A DNA stretch of 9,369 bases, taken from Bacteroidia bacterium. GTDB lineage: Bacteria > Bacteroidota > Bacteroidia > Bacteroidales > UBA12481. The stretch is from contig JAPLDV010000903.1 in assembly GCA_026391235.1 (NCBI GenBank), positions 1 to 9,369 of the forward strand, in the 5' to 3' direction. The notes under the pieces were generated by a model. It was not told the DNA's origin and made no database searches. It saw nothing but the letters and a program-made list of their open reading frames with translations. Positions 1 through 7,544 of this stretch are shown piece after piece. The translations under genes were made by a program, and so were the position numbers. Numbering within the stretch: the first letter of the stretch is position 1; every line of letters begins with the position of its first letter.

Positions 1-1722
1 AAGCCTCTTTTCTTCCTGTCTCTGATTTTTCTGACCATTTCCCTGAACAGTTTCGGACAATTTCAGCCGACTCCCGTTAAACGATCGAATAATCAAATCA
101 CTATCAGCGGTAAGAATTTTTACCTTCATGAAGTTCTTAAAGGCCAAACCCTCTATGGGATTTCTAAAGAGTATCAGGTGAGCGAGGAAGAAATTAAAAA
201 AATAAATCCGGACCTGAATAAGAAATCCGTTTCCCCCGGTATGGTTATACGTATTCCCGATCCGGGATTGGCATCAAATCCGGTTAATGGTAAGGACGAG
301 GTCAAATTTATAGCACATACTGTTCTACCCAAAGAAACCCTGTTCTCAATTTCCAGGCAATATGGAATCAAGGTCGACCAAATCCGGGAATTGAACCCGG
401 AGGTCAGATCGGGATTGAAAATCGGAATGAATCTAAAAATACCTGAAGATAAGATCACCATTGAGCAAAAAACTCAGGTCGCGGAAGAAAAATTGGTTAA
501 GACCGGTATTGAGGACTCCGGTCAGACATCAGCAAAGGAGAGAGCTGCGCAACCCTGCAGAGTTAAACCTTTTCCACATGAAAATGACAATTTTCAACTG
601 GCACTCTTGCTGCCATTGAATATCAGTCAAAACGACACGCTATTTTATTCGGATACTTTAAAACCGGAACACTTTCGGTTTTATGAATTCCTTGAGGGGA
701 TATATCTGGCGCTTGATTCGATGAGGCTCGAAGGCATAAATATGACTGTCGGGGTTTTTGATACTGAAAGAAATCCCGAGACTATCAAGGGGATTATTGA
801 AAGCGACAAACTAAAGGAAGCCGATCTGATAATCGGTCCGGTTTTTCCCAATGAAATTGAGATTGTTTCAGCTTATGCCAAAAGCAAAAATATTCCGATG
901 GTATCTCCATTATCCACCTATGATGTGATAAATAATAATCCGTATGCATTTCAGGTCAGGAATAAGCTTCCCAGACAAACTGAACTTGCGACAAACTACT
1001 TAGGATCAAAGTACAACGAGAACATTATTGTTATTAGCCTTCTGTCGGAGAAAGAAAATCCTGACTTCACTCGGTTCCTGGGAAACCTCGGAAAGCAAAT
1101 TAAAGAGCACGACCCGGCAAAAAAGGCCACTTTTAAAACAATCTATTATAGCGATACCCTGCGGATTTTCATGAATGCCGAATCCAAGAGTATCCGCCTG
1201 GATAGTTATCTTTCGTCATCTGAGTCAAACTTTTTTATTTTACCATCTGAAAATGAGGTCTTTACTACTGAGGTAATCAATGAACTCAACCAGTTGTCAA
1301 CCGTTAATAAGATCCATGTTTTTGGTTTGAATCAATGGGTTTTTGCCGGACTTGACCTGGGCAACCTGTATAATGTCAATCTGGAGCTTTACAGCGATTT
1401 CGAGGATGATAATCCATTTGTAGACTACAACGATCCGTTTGTACTGAATTTTTGTCGCAAATACAAAGAAAATTGGAATATTGAACCCTCCAAGTACAGC
1501 TTCCATGGTTTCGATATTGCCTGGTTTTTCACAAGGGCTTTGTTCCAGTTTGGGCGTAATTTACCCTCATCGGTTCCTTGCTGGACTGAGTACCTTAGTC
1601 AACCAACCATGCTGACTCCCATGAGGTTTCAATCTAATAGCAATGGCAATGGATTTGAAAACCATGCAATTACCGTAGTCCGGTATCAAAAGGATGAATT
1701 GTTCAGGAAGAAGGTTAATTAA
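1..1722 (+). CDS. Secreted LysM-domain protein with periplasmic-binding-protein-like fold (5' partial)
   Basis: Frame 1 is open from the first base, so the gene enters from upstream; 573 codons plus stop are visible. The first ~20 codons encode a hydrophobic run ending in NSFGQ, which reads as a signal peptide missing only its first few residues. Numbering from the first in-window codon, LysM 1 spans about 41-86 ([20 protein letters not shown]) and LysM 2 about 103-148 ([21 protein letters not shown]). After a polar linker, about 198-560 resembles a type-I periplasmic-binding fold ([56 protein letters not shown]). Such proteins are common in Bacteroidota and are often named amino-acid ABC transporter substrate-binding or LysM proteins, but no transporter genes are adjacent. 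A role in the periplasm or at peptidoglycan is inferred from the LysM domains; the ligand is unknown. The stop overlaps that of the convergent arcB-like gene. Confidence 0.88.
   Translation, partial: KPLFFLSLIFLTISLNSFGQFQPTPVKRSNNQITISGKNFYLHEVLKGQTLYGISKEYQVSEEEIKKINPDLNKKSVSPGMVIRIPDPGLASNPVNGKDEVKFIAHTVLPKETLFSISRQYGIKVDQIRELNPEVRSGLKIGMNLKIPEDKITIEQKTQVAEEKLVKTGIEDSGQTSAKERAAQPCRVKPFPHENDNFQLALLLPLNISQNDTLFYSDTLKPEHFRFYEFLEGIYLALDSMRLEGINMTVGVFDTERNPETIKGIIESDKLKEADLIIGPVFPNEIEIVSAYAKSKNIPMVSPLSTYDVINNNPYAFQVRNKLPRQTELATNYLGSKYNENIIVISLLSEKENPDFTRFLGNLGKQIKEHDPAKKATFKTIYYSDTLRIFMNAESKSIRLDSYLSSSESNFFILPSENEVFTTEVINELNQLSTVNKIHVFGLNQWVFAGLDLGNLYNVNLELYSDFEDDNPFVDYNDPFVLNFCRKYKENWNIEPSKYSFHGFDIAWFFTRALFQFGRNLPSSVPCWTEYLSQPTMLTPMRFQSNSNGNGFENHAITVVRYQKDELFRKKVN
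1715..1722. other. TTAATTAA palindrome shared by two convergent stop codons
   Basis: The LysM-protein gene ends with TAA at 1720-1722 and the opposing ornithine carbamoyltransferase gene ends with TAA read from 1721-1719. The two genes thus overlap by four bases inside an eight-base palindrome. No hairpin with a T-run lies between the genes, so each transcript must end inside the other gene or depend on another termination route. Confidence 0.9.
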
Positions 1723-2720
1723 TCTCCCAGCGTAGCCACCATTACTGCTTTAATGGTATGCAGGCGGTTCTCAGCCTCATCAAAAACGATTGAGTTTCCC
1801 GATTCAAAAACCTCCTCTGTGACCTCCATGCCATCCAGTCCAAACCGCTGGAAGATTTGCTCACCAACAGTGGTTTCCCGGTTATGAAATGCAGGCAGGC
1901 AATGTAAAAACTTCACGCCCGGATTTCCTGTCATTTCCATTACCCTGGAATTAATCTGGTAAGGTTTTAGCAAACGGACGCGTTCTTCCCAAACGCTGTC
2001 GGGTTCTCCCATGGATACCCAAACATCCGTGTAAAGGAAATCGCAGCCTTTAACAGCCTCCTGAACATTCTCCGTAAGAGTGATGCCTCCGCCGGTATGA
2101 GATCCGACTTCCCGGCATGTTTTCACCAATTCATCGGTTGGAAACAATGATTTTGGTGCAGCAGCCCTGAAATCCATACCCATTTTCGATGCTCCCACCA
2201 TCAATGAATTACCCATATTATTTCGGGCATCACCCAGGTAGCAGAAAGAGATTTCATTCAGTGAACCGCTGAAATGTTCAATCATGGTCATGAAATCGGC
2301 CAGGACCTGAGTAGGGTGAAACTCAGTGGTAAGGCCGTTCCAGACAGGTACACCTGCATATTTTGCCAATTCTTCGACGATCGACTGTGCATATCCGCGG
2401 TACTCAATTCCGTCGTATAGCCGGCCGAGCACGCGGGCTGTGTCCTTCATCGATTCTTTCTGCCCGATCTGAGAACCTGACGGTCCGAGATAGGTAACAT
2501 GGGCCCCCTGATCCATAGCTGCCACCTCGAAAGCACAGCGGGTTCTCGTTGATGCCTTTTCGAAGATTAAAGCGATATTTTTGCCCTTCAGCCGCTGCTT
2601 TTCATAGCCGGCATATTTTGCTGCTTTCAGATCGAATGACAAATCAAGAAGAAAATCTATCTCTTTTGGAGAAAAATCCAGTAGTTTCAGGAAACTCCTG
2701 TTTCTTAGGTTGTAAGCCAT
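1719..2720 (-). CDS. arcB: Ornithine carbamoyltransferase, probably catabolic
   Basis: Catalyses carbamoyl phosphate + ornithine <-> citrulline + phosphate in the cytoplasm. The 333-residue product has the family's usual length. Visible motifs: carbamoyl-phosphate loop STRTR (57-61), HPTQ (135-138), the ornithine-side DVWVSMGEP (232-240) and HCLPAFH (273-279) with the catalytic-loop cysteine at 274. I chose the ATG at 2720 ([16 protein letters not shown]) because this is the typical family N-terminus. An in-frame start at 2810 would add 30 unrelated residues and overlap the upstream carbamate kinase gene by 65 bases. AAGGA lies just upstream, unusually close to the ATG. It follows the kinase gene by 25 bases on the same strand, so the pair should be cotranscribed. 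That pairing argues for the catabolic direction (citrulline breakdown), as in arginine deiminase pathways, although sequence alone does not separate ArcB from ArgF. No arginine deiminase gene is in the window. Confidence 0.93.
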   Translation of the reverse strand: MAYNLRNRSFLKLLDFSPKEIDFLLDLSFDLKAAKYAGYEKQRLKGKNIALIFEKASTRTRCAFEVAAMDQGAHVTYLGPSGSQIGQKESMKDTARVLGRLYDGIEYRGYAQSIVEELAKYAGVPVWNGLTTEFHPTQVLADFMTMIEHFSGSLNEISFCYLGDARNNMGNSLMVGASKMGMDFRAAAPKSLFPTDELVKTCREVGSHTGGGITLTENVQEAVKGCDFLYTDVWVSMGEPDSVWEERVRLLKPYQINSRVMEMTGNPGVKFLHCLPAFHNRETTVGEQIFQRFGLDGMEVTEEVFESGNSIVFDEAENRLHTIKAVMVATLGD

Positions 2721-2745
2721 GTCCTTGTGTTTTATTATTAAGGTT

Positions 2746-3732
2746 TTAGGATTTTTGTTGATATTTTGCCAGGTCCGCCGGATCATAATCCATTGTAATT
2801 TTTGATCCATAAGACTTATCTTCCAGCTTGAAAGCTTCCGTGATCACTGCTTTCTGGCCTCCGTGCTCTAAAAATAGAAGGCAGGAACGGATTTTTGGTG
2901 CCATTGATCCTTCGCTGAATTCGCCGGCATCAAGATACTTTTTCGCATCTGCATAATTCAGGAATTCAAGCGTTTCCTGGTCGGCCTTTTTATAATTCTT
3001 ATAAATAAAGGGCACATCGGTTAAAATATAAAATTCTTCGGCGCCAATCCTGCCAGCCAATAGACTGGATGCCAGATCTTTATCGATAACAGCTTCAGCA
3101 GCCCTCACTTTTCCTGCTTCGTCAAAATACACGGGAATGCCGCCACCTCCCACGGCTATTGTGATAACTCCCTGCCGGGCCAGTGCTTTAATAACGTTCT
3201 CATTGATGATCTGAACCGGCAAAGGAGAGGGAACCACCCTTCTCCAACCGCCGGCTGCTTTTATCTCCTCTTTAAAGGTCCATCCTTTGCTAACGGTTAA
3301 CCGGCTTGCCTGATCGTAAGAATATACTTTGCCAATCCGTTTGGTCGGGTTTTGAAAGGCCGGATCATTTTCGGATACGACGACCGCTGTTACTAAGGTA
3401 ACTATCTCTTTATCAATATTATGCTTAGTCAGGACATTTCGCATCATGCGCTCAATCATATAGCCGATACCTCCCTGACTATCAGCGACACATATATCAA
3501 TAGGCATCTGCGGAATCTGGTAGGTTTGTTCCCCTGCATCATTGCGCATAAGAATGTTCCCAACCTGAGGTCCGTTCCCGTGCGTAATAACGAGATCATA
3601 TCCCTGGTTGATCAAAAAAATCAGATTTTCAAGAGTATCGGTTGTATTCTGTTCCTGTTCCTCAATGGTTCCAGCCTGATTCTCCCGCAAAAGTGCATTT
3701 CCCCCTAAAGCAACGACAGCCAGCTTATTCAT
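2746..3732 (-). CDS. arcC: Carbamate kinase
   Basis: Transfers phosphate from carbamoyl phosphate to ADP, giving ATP and carbamate; it belongs to the cytoplasmic amino-acid-kinase fold. The 328-residue product is full length for the family. Motifs: N-terminal GGNALL (10-15), THGNGPQVG (50-58), DSQGGIGYM (84-92), RRVVPSPLP (164-172), AVGGGGIPV (193-201), [10 protein letters not shown] (213-222) and GSMAPKI (275-281). The start is set at the ATG at 3732 ([15 protein letters not shown]); a TTG four codons upstream is in frame but less likely. It is the first gene of a two-gene operon with the ornithine carbamoyltransferase and is divergent from ftsK. With its partner it would extract ATP from citrulline. 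The arginine deiminase or other citrulline source must lie elsewhere. UMP kinase and glutamate 5-kinase share the fold but not this motif set. Confidence 0.95.
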   Translation of the reverse strand: MNKLAVVALGGNALLRENQAGTIEEQEQNTTDTLENLIFLINQGYDLVITHGNGPQVGNILMRNDAGEQTYQIPQMPIDICVADSQGGIGYMIERMMRNVLTKHNIDKEIVTLVTAVVVSENDPAFQNPTKRIGKVYSYDQASRLTVSKGWTFKEEIKAAGGWRRVVPSPLPVQIINENVIKALARQGVITIAVGGGGIPVYFDEAGKVRAAEAVIDKDLASSLLAGRIGAEEFYILTDVPFIYKNYKKADQETLEFLNYADAKKYLDAGEFSEGSMAPKIRSCLLFLEHGGQKAVITEAFKLEDKSYGSKITMDYDPADLAKYQQKS

Positions 3733-3760
3733 AATCGGTGCCAAAATTAGATTTCGAAAT

Positions 3761-3791
3761 TAAACATATTTTCTAAGGTATTCTCCCGAAA
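3761..3791 (-). promoter_or_regulatory. Candidate promoter for arcC-arcB
   Basis: On the minus strand, TTTC (3791-3788) is followed after 19 bases by TATGTTTA (3768-3761). The Bacteroidetes primary-sigma consensus is TTTG-N19..21-TAnnTTTG, so each box has one mismatch. Transcription would start about 20-25 bases before the arcC ATG at 3732. Support is by eye only, in AT-rich sequence where chance matches are common. Confidence 0.35.
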
Positions 3792-3795
3792 ACAG

Positions 3796-3821
3796 GCTAA
3801 TCGACCGCAGGTCCAGTTAGC
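3796..3821. promoter_or_regulatory. Interrupted inverted repeat between divergent promoters, possible operator
   Basis: The left arm GCTAATCGACC (3796-3806) and right arm GGTCCAGTTAGC (3810-3821) pair as GCTAA/TTAGC and GACC/GGTC, with a 3-base loop and an unpaired internal TC/CAG bulge. It sits between the two candidate promoters of the arcC and ftsK sides. That is where an operator or activator site would be expected. The responsible regulator is not identified, and the arms do not match CRP or FNR half-sites that I know. No T-run follows, so it is not a convincing terminator. Confidence 0.3.
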
Positions 3822-3838
3822 ATTGGTAATAATACCGA

Positions 3839-3869
3839 TCTGGATATTCTCATAATTTTTCTATTTTTG
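3839..3869 (+). promoter_or_regulatory. Candidate promoter for the ftsK-lolA run
   Basis: TCTG (3839-3842), 19 bases, then TATTTTTG (3862-3869) fits the Bacteroidetes consensus TTTG-N19..21-TAnnTTTG, with a perfect -7 box and one mismatch at -33. Transcription would begin near 3874, leaving a leader of about 45 bases before the ATG at 3919. A weak purine-rich GAAGGGA lies at 3901-3907. No other candidate in the 186-base divergent gap fits the plus-strand gene better. Confidence 0.45.
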
Positions 3870-3918
3870 TCGGGCAGGCAGCTAGTATTCATGCACCATT
3901 GAAGGGAATCTAATATAC

Positions 3919-4971
3919 ATGGCTTCATCAGTAATCCCAAGGAAAAAGAAAAAACAGGCAGACGAAAAGAAAAGGAAGCCTATCCACGGTAGAATCAAGA
4001 TAGTTCTCGGGCTGTTTTTCCTTTTCCTGGCACTTTTCGCCGGGATATCATTTATTTCGTACCTATTCAGTTGGAAAGCCGATCAAAGTTTTCTGGATAC
4101 CGAAATATCCTCCAACCTCGTTAACCCGGATATACGGGTCGATAATCTGGCTGGAAAAGCAGGCGCTGTGATCAGTAACCTCTTTATATATAAATGGTTC
4201 GGCATTTCCTCCCTGATCCTGGTGGGATTGTTTATGTTATACGGTATTGCGTTGCTCGGGTCACGGGCTTTACCAATTGGCCGGTCAACCAAATACGGCC
4301 TGATCGGTATGATATGGCTCTCGGTAATGCTTGGCTACGCCCTTCCCCGGGAAGCATTTCAGTTCGGTGGCGGTCATGGCATTTCTATCGCAGAATGGCT
4401 GGGGGCGCTCATGGGTTCGGCCGGAACTCTGGCGATTATTATCGTTACAGGACTGGCATTCCTGGTATTATTATTCAGATTGACGCCGGATCATTTGAAG
4501 AGGGCAGAAGTCACCAGGTTTTTTGTTCCGGTCCCTGAAACAGATGCAACGTCTGACGATGAATTTATTATATCTGACAAAAGTCAGGAAGAAGCTCTGA
4601 TACAGGATATTCAGGATAAAAACTTCTCGAAACAAATCGATAATCTCGATAGGATTCTGGTTGATTTCAACCCCGATCGAGCCATTCCTGATCCGCAAAT
4701 GACTGTTACGGATTCCTCGGCAGCAACTGAAGATAAACTGGATAAGCCTGCACCGATGGGTGATTATGATCCCACCCTGGAACTATCCGGATATCAGTTT
4801 CCCGGATACGACCTGCTCCGTGATCATTCAATCGGGCACCCAAAGGTCTCCGATGAGGAGTTAATCAGCAATAAAAACAAAATTGTAGAAACCCTGGCCA
4901 ATTATAAAATCAAGATAGATAAGATCAAAGCTACCATTGGTCCGACAATTACCTTATATGATCAGCAATGA
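3919..4971 (+). CDS. ftsK: FtsK N-terminal fragment: membrane domain, linker and start of motor
   Basis: This 350-residue piece starts at ATG 3919 with a Lys/Arg-rich cytoplasmic tail (8-20). Four membrane segments follow at about 28-50, 94-114, 126-142 and 161-186, the arrangement usual for FtsK septal anchors in Bacteroidota. An acidic, low-complexity linker runs from about 190 to 285. The conserved pre-motor region follows, with LSGYQFPGYDLL and then NKIVETLANYKIKIDKIKAT. The product ends in a short aberrant tail (DQQ) where the frame changes. Alone it could still anchor at the division site, but it has no ATPase. It is the first gene of the plus-strand run and lies behind the candidate promoter at 3839-3869. 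Confidence 0.85.
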   Translation: MASSVIPRKKKKQADEKKRKPIHGRIKIVLGLFFLFLALFAGISFISYLFSWKADQSFLDTEISSNLVNPDIRVDNLAGKAGAVISNLFIYKWFGISSLILVGLFMLYGIALLGSRALPIGRSTKYGLIGMIWLSVMLGYALPREAFQFGGGHGISIAEWLGALMGSAGTLAIIIVTGLAFLVLLFRLTPDHLKRAEVTRFFVPVPETDATSDDEFIISDKSQEEALIQDIQDKNFSKQIDNLDRILVDFNPDRAIPDPQMTVTDSSAATEDKLDKPAPMGDYDPTLELSGYQFPGYDLLRDHSIGHPKVSDEELISNKNKIVETLANYKIKIDKIKATIGPTITLYDQQ

Positions 4972-6031
4972 AACGTTTGCCTTCGACCTCGCTAAAATGC
5001 CGCATCTTCTTGTAGCAGGGGCAACAGGACAGGGAAAATCGGTGGGTATCAATGCCATTATTACTTCATTGCTTTATAGGAAGCATCCGTCACAGCTTAA
5101 ATTTGTAATGATCGACCCTAAGAAAGTTGAACTCACCCTCTATTCAAAACTTGAAAAGCACTACCTGGCTAAACTTCCGGATTTTGACGAACCGATTATT
5201 ACCGATACAAAACACGTTATCCTTGTTTTGCAGTCCATTAGTGCTGAGATGGATAACAGATACAATTTGCTGAAGAAAGCTGAGGTCAGGAATGTTAAGG
5301 AATACAATGATAAGTTCATTAAGCGGCGGTTGAATCCTGAAAAAGGGCACGCTTACATGCCATATATCGTGCTGATAATCGATGAGTTTGCCGATCTTAT
5401 CATGACAGCCGGTAAGGAGATTGAGATTCCTCTCACACGCATTGCACAGCTGGCCAGGGCCGTGGGCATTCACATAATCATTGCCACCCAACGGCCATCC
5501 ATCAACATCATTACCGGTACCATCAAGGCTAATTTCCCGGCGCGTATTGCTTTTCGGGTTCCTTCGATGATTGACTCACGCACCATTCTCGACAGTCCGG
5601 GAGCCAACCATCTGGTGGGCCGGGGCGATATGCTGGTATCCATGGGTGCCGACCTGATCAGGGTACAGTGCGCATATATCGAAACCGATGAAGTTGAACA
5701 CCTTACTACTTTTATCGGCAAACAAAAAGGATACCCGATGGCCTGGCCGCTACCGGAACCAAAAACCGACACCCAGGATGAATCCGGAGAGGTCAGTATG
5801 GATAAACTCGATGAACTCTTTGAAGAGGCAGCACGACTAGTCGTAACCACACAACAGGGTTCCACCTCATCCATCCAACGAAAATTTTCGATAGGCTATA
5901 ACCGCGCAGGACGAATCATGGACCAACTTGAAGCTGCAGGAGTGGTTGGACCAGTGGATGGCAGTAAACCCCGGCAAGTGTATTATCACGATCTGTACAC
6001 TCTGGAGAAATTTTTAAATCAACGTATGTAA
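4958..6031 (+). CDS. ftsK: FtsK C-terminal fragment: RecA-like DNA translocase motor and gamma domain
   Basis: From the ATG at 4958 this frame gives 357 residues. Walker A is GATGQGKS (21-28) and Walker B is LIIDEF (139-144). Between and after them are the family signatures VMIDPKKVELT, HYLAKLPDF, IATQRPS and IKANFPARIAFRV. The last ~65 residues form the winged-helix gamma domain, which reads orienting DNA motifs in characterised FtsKs (LFEEAARLVV, GSTSSIQRKF, GYNRAGRIMDQLEAAGVVGP). The frame extends upstream to a TTG at 4937, but those codons are out-of-frame sequence of the N-terminal piece. The ATG overlaps the upstream stop by 14 bases, so coupled translation of a separate motor protein is conceivable. 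Without the alpha subdomain, a working hexamer is doubtful. lolA follows after 10 bases. Confidence 0.85.
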   Translation: MISNETFAFDLAKMPHLLVAGATGQGKSVGINAIITSLLYRKHPSQLKFVMIDPKKVELTLYSKLEKHYLAKLPDFDEPIITDTKHVILVLQSISAEMDNRYNLLKKAEVRNVKEYNDKFIKRRLNPEKGHAYMPYIVLIIDEFADLIMTAGKEIEIPLTRIAQLARAVGIHIIIATQRPSINIITGTIKANFPARIAFRVPSMIDSRTILDSPGANHLVGRGDMLVSMGADLIRVQCAYIETDEVEHLTTFIGKQKGYPMAWPLPEPKTDTQDESGEVSMDKLDELFEEAARLVVTTQQGSTSSIQRKFSIGYNRAGRIMDQLEAAGVVGPVDGSKPRQVYYHDLYTLEKFLNQRM

Positions 6032-6041
6032 ATTGCTAATA

Positions 6042-6671
6042 ATGAGTAGATTAATTTTTATTCTTTTCTCGGTCACTATCTTACCGGTAAATTTATACTG
6101 TCAAAATCAGGCAGATACAAAAGCCCTGATGGACGGCGTTTCAAAAAAATTGCAATCTTATACCACAGTTAAGGCAGATTTCACCTTTACATTGTCGAAT
6201 CCTGAAGAAAAAATCAATGATACACATGAAGGTTCGCTGTTCCTGAGTGGATCGAAATACCGGCTAAGTATAATGGGGGTACTGGCTATTTGCAATGGTG
6301 AAACTTTATGGACCGTTAATGAAGAGTTGAAAGAGGCAAACATTATTGATCCCGATGAAAACGAAATGTTTAATCCTAAGAGCATCTTCACCCTGTATGA
6401 AAAAAATTTCAAATATGATCCGGTTGAGACTGCCGGAGATAAGGTAACAATTGACCTTTTGCCCACGGATACGGAAGAATCCTATTTAAAGATCAGAATG
6501 GATATTTTAAAGTCAAAGAATCAGATTGACAAGGTTATATATTATTCAAAAGATGGCAATCAATATATCATCAATATAAAAGCTTTCTCATCCAATATTC
6601 CTGCTGACGACAAGATGTTTATATTTGATGAAAAGCTATTCCCCGGAGTTAAAGTGTTTGATATGAGGTGA
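6042..6671 (+). CDS. lolA: LolA-like outer-membrane lipoprotein carrier protein
   Basis: LolA is the periplasmic chaperone that ferries lipoproteins from the inner-membrane LolCDE complex to the outer membrane. The 209-residue product starts at ATG 6042 (MSRLIFILFSV) with a signal peptide ending near residue 20 (VNLYC-QNQ). The cysteine is not in a good lipobox, so a soluble periplasmic protein is more likely than a lipoprotein. Family features: VKADFTFTL near 43-51, the strand pair GSLFLSGSKYRLSI, ICNGETLW, PKSIFTLYEKNFKY, and the C-terminus LFPGVKVFDMR. Length matches Bacteroidota LolA proteins and I see no gap. The ftsK-lolA order is also found in Escherichia coli and supports the call. 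A TTG nine bases upstream is in frame but less likely. No clear ribosome-binding site is visible. Confidence 0.88.
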   Translation: MSRLIFILFSVTILPVNLYCQNQADTKALMDGVSKKLQSYTTVKADFTFTLSNPEEKINDTHEGSLFLSGSKYRLSIMGVLAICNGETLWTVNEELKEANIIDPDENEMFNPKSIFTLYEKNFKYDPVETAGDKVTIDLLPTDTEESYLKIRMDILKSKNQIDKVIYYSKDGNQYIINIKAFSSNIPADDKMFIFDEKLFPGVKVFDMR

Positions 6672-6692
6672 AATAATTAAATCCCCAGAACC

Positions 6693-7538
6693 ATGGTTCC
6701 TGCCCTGCTGATTCTATTCTACCTTCTGGCTTCGGCACTGGTTGTTTTTCTCTGTAACCGGTTTAAATGGATGAATAATGTAGGCGCAATTCTTTGGGCT
6801 TATGGTATCGGTCTTGTTATCGGGAGCCTCCATCTCCTTCCCGAAGGATCAATTAAGATTCAGTCATCGATATCAGATATCGCTGTACCACTGGCCATTC
6901 CGTTATTACTTTTCTCCCTGGATTTCAAAAGATGGGTTAAACTCGCCAGGATTACTTTTCTTTCCATGCTTACTGCATTTGCAGGTGTGGTCATTGCCAT
7001 AAGCATAGGATTCTTCATTTTCAGGCATAGTGTTCCTGATGCTAATAAGGTTGCAGGTATGCTGAGCGGAGTGTACACGGGAGGCACGCCAAATATGTTT
7101 GCCCTGAAAACTGCGCTGTCGTTAACCATCACTACACTCGGATTGGGAGCCTCATTTATTCCGAAGATCAACCGTATTAAAAAATCCTTTCAGCTGGGTA
7201 TGTATCTGATCGTTGTCTTCAGCATGGCAATTGCTTCAATGGCCGATATCAGGATGCTGTTCAACATGACCAATGGATTGTTCTTCTTCGTTTTGATAGC
7301 CGTCTTTGGCAGTTTAATTATTCAGGTCTTTATCAGCAGCCTGTTAAAAATTGATGCAGATACCACTATAATTACCAGTACGGCCTTTGTATTCTCTCCA
7401 CCTTTTGTACCGGTTGTTGCCGGGGCGCTAAAAAATAAGGAAGTAATCATCTCTGGTATTACAGTTGGATTAATTGGCTACGCCATAGGTAATTATCTCG
7501 GTGTAACCTTATCATATATTCTCGGCTTAATGATGTAA
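6693..7538 (+). CDS. DUF819 family membrane protein, apparently lacking its central part
   Basis: This is a 281-residue polytopic membrane protein. Segments are visible at about 4-21, 30-49, 62-78, 86-110, 140-156, 169-185, 194-215, 226-245 and 250-279. GVYTGGTPN (126-134) and the later ITTLG, FQLGMYLIVVFSMAIASMAD and SPPFVPVVAGAL stretches are DUF819 hallmarks. Family members I know are about 390-420 residues (B. subtilis YjcL is close to 396). The shortfall falls between KTAL (139-142) and LTITTLG (144-150), where a full protein carries roughly 110-120 further residues with extra membrane helices. The join keeps the frame. Function of the family is not established; a transporter-like role is only suggested by topology. 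It sits 21 bases after lolA and 6 before the esterase gene, so it is probably cotranscribed. A naturally short family member is the alternative. Confidence 0.78.
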   Translation: MVPALLILFYLLASALVVFLCNRFKWMNNVGAILWAYGIGLVIGSLHLLPEGSIKIQSSISDIAVPLAIPLLLFSLDFKRWVKLARITFLSMLTAFAGVVIAISIGFFIFRHSVPDANKVAGMLSGVYTGGTPNMFALKTALSLTITTLGLGASFIPKINRIKKSFQLGMYLIVVFSMAIASMADIRMLFNMTNGLFFFVLIAVFGSLIIQVFISSLLKIDADTTIITSTAFVFSPPFVPVVAGALKNKEVIISGITVGLIGYAIGNYLGVTLSYILGLMM

Positions 7539-7544
7539 AAAAAT

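Larger units (their letters stand above)
3919..6031 (+). pseudogene. ftsK: ftsK, broken by an internal deletion with frame change (or an assembly collapse)
   Basis: The two reading frames here are one ftsK gene. The N-terminal piece ends with the family stretch KIKATIGPTITLY, which opens the motor alpha subdomain. The downstream frame resumes at ISNETFAFDLAKMPHLL, the stretch just before Walker A. In Bacteroidetes FtsK about 75-80 residues normally lie between these points, including the segment with the GVRISKIK- and GKGTIGIEVPN-like motifs; this figure is recalled from the family, not from an alignment. The lost stretch also shifts the frame from 1 to 2 at about 4958-4961, so the upstream frame stops at TGA 4969-4971. 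The combined visible length is about 705 residues against roughly 800 normally. Everything else looks intact. The motor function of FtsK (chromosome translocation and dimer resolution at the septum) would be lost if the sequence is correct. Confidence 0.82.

Noticed and set aside
178..1722. GTG at 178 as the start of the LysM-protein gene
   Set aside because: It would cut through the first LysM domain. The frame is open to base 1, with the rest of LysM 1 and a signal-peptide-like run upstream, so the true start is outside the window.
2720..2810. Extended N-terminus of the ornithine carbamoyltransferase from an upstream start at 2810
   Set aside because: The extra 30 residues have no family similarity and overlap the carbamate kinase gene; [16 protein letters not shown] at 2720 matches the usual N-terminus.
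3742..3749. TAATTTTG (minus strand) as the -7 box for arcC
   Set aside because: It matches TAnnTTTG, but there is no TTTG at the right distance and the start would leave almost no leader before the ATG at 3732; the boxes at 3761-3791 fit better.
4960..4975. Programmed +1 frameshift at CAA TGA in ftsK
   Set aside because: CAA TGA is not a known slippery site of the prfB type, and a shift would not restore the missing alpha-subdomain residues.
5470..5874. 134-codon reverse-strand open frame inside the ftsK motor region
   Set aside because: It lies antisense to a strongly conserved ATPase sequence and its translation has no recognisable domain; the same holds for the reverse frames at 5144-5491, 6158-6466 and 6860-7171.
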